Origin: Wyeomyia smithii
Taxonomy: Eukaryota > Arthropoda > Insecta > Diptera > Culicidae
Direction of reading: 5' to 3'
DNA length: 64,000 nucleotides
NCBI RefSeq assembly: GCF_029784165.1
Contig: NC_073694.1
Location: 38,049,006 to 38,113,005 of the forward strand
The notes under the pieces were generated by a model. That model was not told where the DNA came from, made no database searches, and saw only the letters and a program-made list of their open reading frames with translations. The first letter of the stretch is position 1; the number at the start of each line of letters is the position of its first letter. The position numbers and the translations under genes are program-made. Positions 59,990 to 64,000 of this stretch are shown here, piece by piece.

Positions 59990-60100
59990 CGACGAACCCG
60001 GTGAGCAATTCCTTTGCGGCCTTTTAACGCAAGAGTTCACTAGAGGCTCCTAAATTCACAGAAAAACTCTAGGCTCTCATATTTTTCCAGTTTGAGCAGT
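59990..60100 (+). repeat. Direct repeat flanking the large palindrome, right copy
   Basis: Partner of 57660-57775, with the same two blocks at similar spacing. Confidence 0.7.
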
Positions 60101-63100
60101 GTAATGATCGCAAGACGCGAGGGAATCACAGTTAACACTCCGATACACAGGATAGATATTAAAATTTTCTGTAAAAACCGTACACTACCGTACGTGTCAG
60201 CAGGAAGTCACCAAATGACGGTGATTTGTTTGTCATTTACCAATCTTTCTTTGTGCTTGTGTGTTTTGGGAAAAATTACAAAGTTCTGACTTTTTATGAA
60301 ATATTTCTTATGAAGAATTTTCATAGGTTAGTATTTTCATAGGTAGTTTTTGGGTAATAAACAAAACACCGAAAGAAATATTGACCTTGTCGTCTTACCC
60401 ACAATTTTTAATTGAAATCTCAGAGTGTTACCGATTATCGCTCAAGTTGGCACGAAATCCACGTTTTTGAGCTACAACTACTCTTTGGCGCCATACCTCA
60501 AGATTACGGCTTGAGCTTGAAATCAATGTCTGATTTTTAGAGAATCGAGTTTAGGGTATATTGGTGACGCTTGATAAAAACTCTAATTATATTTTTTCTG
60601 CAGAAAAAATTTCAACTGAGATGAATAAAATTGATACTACATTTTCTTGTGATATTTTTGGTTATAGAGGCACAAAAATACAAAAAATGGCTGTTGAACT
60701 AACACTTCTGGTTTTTTCATCAGACTGATAATTTAAAATGTTTCTAGTGTCAAAGCTCTCAGATAAACTGAAGACTGTCGGACACTGAAAATAATCGAGC
60801 AATTTTCTCACCTAGGGAGCCCATCACGGCGCGCAAGCAATTACAGGAAGTCATTTAAGCTTCATCAACAAACACATATGACAATTGCAACACGCCTGCG
60901 GTAACCAATGTAGATGGAGCCAATTACCAACGAGCGTTTTAGTGCAAAGTAGTTGGTTTTAAACAAAAATTAAGTCATAAAAGAAAAAACCAATTTATCT
61001 TTCGTTAATTAGTGGAGAAATATCTCCGCCAGAGGTGAACAACATTCGAGGGTGAAGATTGTGCCAATAAAAAGTGTATCAGAGTCTGTAACGAGGTATA
61101 CGACATTTCACAAACAAGTTTCTCACCTCCAGTTTAGATCCAATTGAAAAAAAAAAAAACGCATTACGCCGACAATAATCAACGCAGGTTGCCGAAATCG
61201 ACAAGTAAGGCCCGCCGTTGCAAATTACCGGTCGATTAGAGTAAAGGGGGCCAATTTGCTGTGCACTGTTTTGTGTACATAAGAGTCTTTCAAATTGGGT
61301 ACGTCCAATCGAACTGTTTAGTCACCGCTGCAAAGAAAGGCTGAATGAAAGCTGCTTTACTAAATGGAAAAAGACACCGTGGTTTCAATGTCTCCCTGGA
61401 ATTGTATCCGTAATCAGCGTGCTCTCTTTTCGAATCGAATTTTTTTTCAACACAAGCTCACACACACGCTGCCGTGCGTGATTGCGTCGCCTAGTAGCTT
61501 ATTATACCTTCTAGCCTCTGTGCTATGAGAAAAAAGTTAATTATCTGCAGTTTAGATGGCCGCCACCATTATTGCCTGCCACCGCGGGCACCCTATCAAC
61601 GCGCCGGCGATAAATAGACTGTTAATGACGAAGCGGATTTTTCTTTATTTTCGGCGAAGACCCCAAAACCTAGAGCCCCTTCTTCGGTGGCTCTTAAATT
61701 CGACCCGGAGCGGTCGGCGACGAGATTCGGATTTACGGGTTTCTGCCGCCGTCCGTCGGGGGTCAACCGCTGCAGCATCCCAACGCGCATGTCCGGACGT
61801 TTATTCGTCACGCACGATCACATTTGACGGGTTTGCTGAGAGGAGCCTTTGGTAAACGGAGGGTATTTTTTTTAGAAAGTGATCGAAGCAGCGACTGGTC
61901 GTTTTTTTTTTCTGGAAGTACAGTGACGTAATGTTTGTCTCGGGCGACCTTAGATATTGAGGGAAAAAAGTTTTTTTTGGGAACAGGGAGTGTAGCGATG
62001 GTTTTGATTGTTTATTTTCCTCGTAGATAATTCGATTCCATTCACGCACAATTGCTTCAAGCCGAAGAGATCAAAAGGGCAGCCCACTCGACGTGGACAA
62101 GAAGAGACGAGCGTGCGATCGCTATCAGGATGGAACCCGAAAAAAGTTGTTGACCGCGCGCTTCGCTATGATGGTCAATGGTGTGCAAACAGCAGGAAAT
62201 TGCGACCGTGCCGCGCACTGATGGCAGCTCGGCGATTGCACAACAACCCCTGTGAAAAAAAAGCCTGATTGGGCCGTTTAGCAGATTTTCATCAATGACC
62301 GTTTTTCTCTGTGTCAGCAGTTCTTGTTTTAAGGCAGCGCGCCACAGTCATTGCGAGATGTCGGTATCAAAAAAGAAAAGGAAATCTTGTATTTTTTTTG
62401 TTTCTTGGGTTGATCGACGACGCTGAAGTTGACCGTGTGACCGAATACAGTTCCCGCATTAATGCGACGGTTGTCGTTGGTCGTGTGCGTGCGTGCGTGC
62501 ATGTGTGTGTACGCGTAAAACCGTATGTTTTTTCGAACGATACACGACATCACCGTTGAATGATTATGCCCAACTTTAACCGAGGAATATAAATTGACTA
62601 ATTACTGGTGGCTTTAGTGCGCGACTCACTTGGGAATATGGACAAGGTGTAATTCGCGGTAAATCATCTGCGCGACGGCAAAGACTTTTGTTTAAGATTT
62701 GGCAACAGTCTCAACAAGACGATGCTTGTTTTTGAGTATCAGGAGCTGGAATGTGTTCTGACTATAAACTAGCAATTTCGCGTCCGGACGTGTGACGACC
62801 GTGCGGCTCGTATCAAGACCATCGTTATCCATCGCGATTGTTGCAGTTGCCACATAAAGTTCCGAAATGTTTCCAGCTTGTTCCGAGCAGAAATAGGCAG
62901 ACCGGATTGGCAAGAGGTTCTGCGTACAAAAGTGGCCACGTCGAACCTGGTGATTTAGCGTGCTTAGCCCGTGATCGCTTTCGGCGCAATGCTGAACGAC
63001 CCGCCACAAATCTTGTGCTCTGCTGTATCCATCGTTGCGGCACTAAGACCCTACAAAAAAGGTTACATTCGCCCTCGAGGGGTAATTAAACGAAAGCATC

Positions 63101-64000
63101 TTGCTTGCATGATTGCATCCAGTTCGTCGTACACACACGCACCCATAGCTCGACTGCATCTCCCGTGTGAAATCATTCTCTCTTCGGCTGGGTTTTACGC
63201 GAACGGTCACAGCTCAGGGGTCTCGCACTGGTCCCAAGTGACGTGAAGCTCGCTAAAAGCAGCGTACATCCCACGCACGGTTTGTGCACCCCTTGCCGTA
63301 TAAATTTTGCTTAACCCATTCTTACGCGTTATCCGTGCCATAAACAGATCATGCAGACGATTTCTCTCCGCTCTCCACTCACATCATGTAGCCAAAGGCG
63401 AAAAAGTTACAATTTCCAATTCCTTCTTACGGTTTCGTTGTTCATTTTCTTACGGCGCTACCCCTTAGGAGCGGCAAAGTCGAACAAATCAGCCTAAGAT
63501 CGGACCAAGATCTCGCCTGCTCAAGAAAGCTTGCGCGCTGCAATGTCTTGAACCTCATCGCTCGAGCCAAACCTATTGACCGCGCTGACGGAACTAGGAG
63601 AGGGTTGTAGCCTGGCGGGATGCTGCTCTTTCGTGTCGCGGTCGACGTCTTCGTCATCGGGTGTTGTGGTCCCTGAGATGTGAGATTGTTCGCGCTCATA
63701 TACACTCAGGCAGGGGGCTCTGCAATAAGTACATTCACTCGCACAGATTCACAAACACCAGCGCAGCTTACCGTGTTGAATGAAACCTTCCCAAACAGAA
63801 TCACTGCTCTGGTGGTAAGCGAACTGGCGCTGTAGTAGTGCGTCCAAGACGCGAACAGGAAGCAACGTAAAGTAAATAAATGGGAACAGTAAGACGAGGT
63901 AAAATTGAACATGGAAATATGCAGAATTTTATAATAACCTTCGAGAAATGAGCGAGGCTCGGGTGAAAGAAACACGATGAAAGAAGAGACTCGGTAGCAG
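60101..64000. other. Right-end block, AT-rich then GC-richer unique sequence
   Basis: 60.1-60.8 kb is AT-rich and unassigned. 60.8-64 kb is mostly GC-richer and shows no transposon ends. A (GTGC)n/(TG)n tract lies at 62478-62510. The longest frames (about 99-105 codons at 61556-61855 plus and 62692-63009 minus) have no domain. Minus-strand donors (for example 62629 and 63772) do not join an ATG-led frame to the EGF1 exon in phase 1. It may lie within or upstream of Notch intron 1. Confidence 0.4.

Overview
The window looks like AT-rich, transposon-dense intronic DNA from an insect, most likely a mosquito or another nematoceran fly with a large genome. That identification is an inference from three things: a Notch gene that resembles the Drosophila protein, Jockey/Juan-type LINE relics, and abundant TA- and TTAA-flanked MITEs. 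No species was identified.

One cellular protein-coding gene can be supported: Notch, on the minus strand. Three coding exons are visible (35775-35853, 4068-4339, 3802-4003). Together they encode EGF repeats 1-4 and the start of EGF5. Donor and acceptor sites and reading phases agree across both joins, so the model is strong. The intron inside EGF1 is about 31.4 kb, the next one is 64 nt, and the gene continues off the left edge. The exon with the start codon and signal peptide was not found. It lies somewhere above 35853 or beyond the right edge. A phase-compatible candidate internal exon (39550-39652) is listed at low confidence.

Layout: 1-3801 is intron after EGF5, with one TTAA MITE. 3802-4339 holds two exons. 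4340-35774 is the giant intron, with repeat-rich blocks (6.3-11.4, 13.5-14.6, 17.8-22.4, 28.9-32.1 kb) alternating with apparently unique, GC-richer DNA (11.5-13.5, 14.6-17, 22.4-28.3, 33-35.7 kb). 35775-35853 is the EGF1 exon. 35854-64000 is upstream sequence, probably intron 1 and possibly promoter, with unique blocks (35.9-41.9, 45.8-48.9, 53.9-56.1, 60.8-64 kb) and repeat blocks (42.4-44.8, 49.7-53.7, 56.2-60.1 kb).

The mobile DNA is varied, and several ends are resolved to the base. It includes TTAA-flanked families (one carrying a piggyBac-like transposase N-terminus), two hAT-type insertions with perfect 8-bp target duplications, a pogo/Tigger-type element with an iterated internal motif, a Tc1/mariner relic and a deletion derivative sharing its ends, three long inverted-repeat structures, a tRNA-Val-like SINE and three Jockey-clade LINE relics. 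Nested insertions give relative ages. I found no convincing nested host gene, tRNA gene or CRISPR array, and nothing that clearly amounts to a new biological system. The most interesting leads are the 1.7-kb near-palindrome with ~0.6-kb arms in a developmental gene's intron, the pogo-like motif array, the composite inverted MITE structure, and the unresolved Notch first exon.
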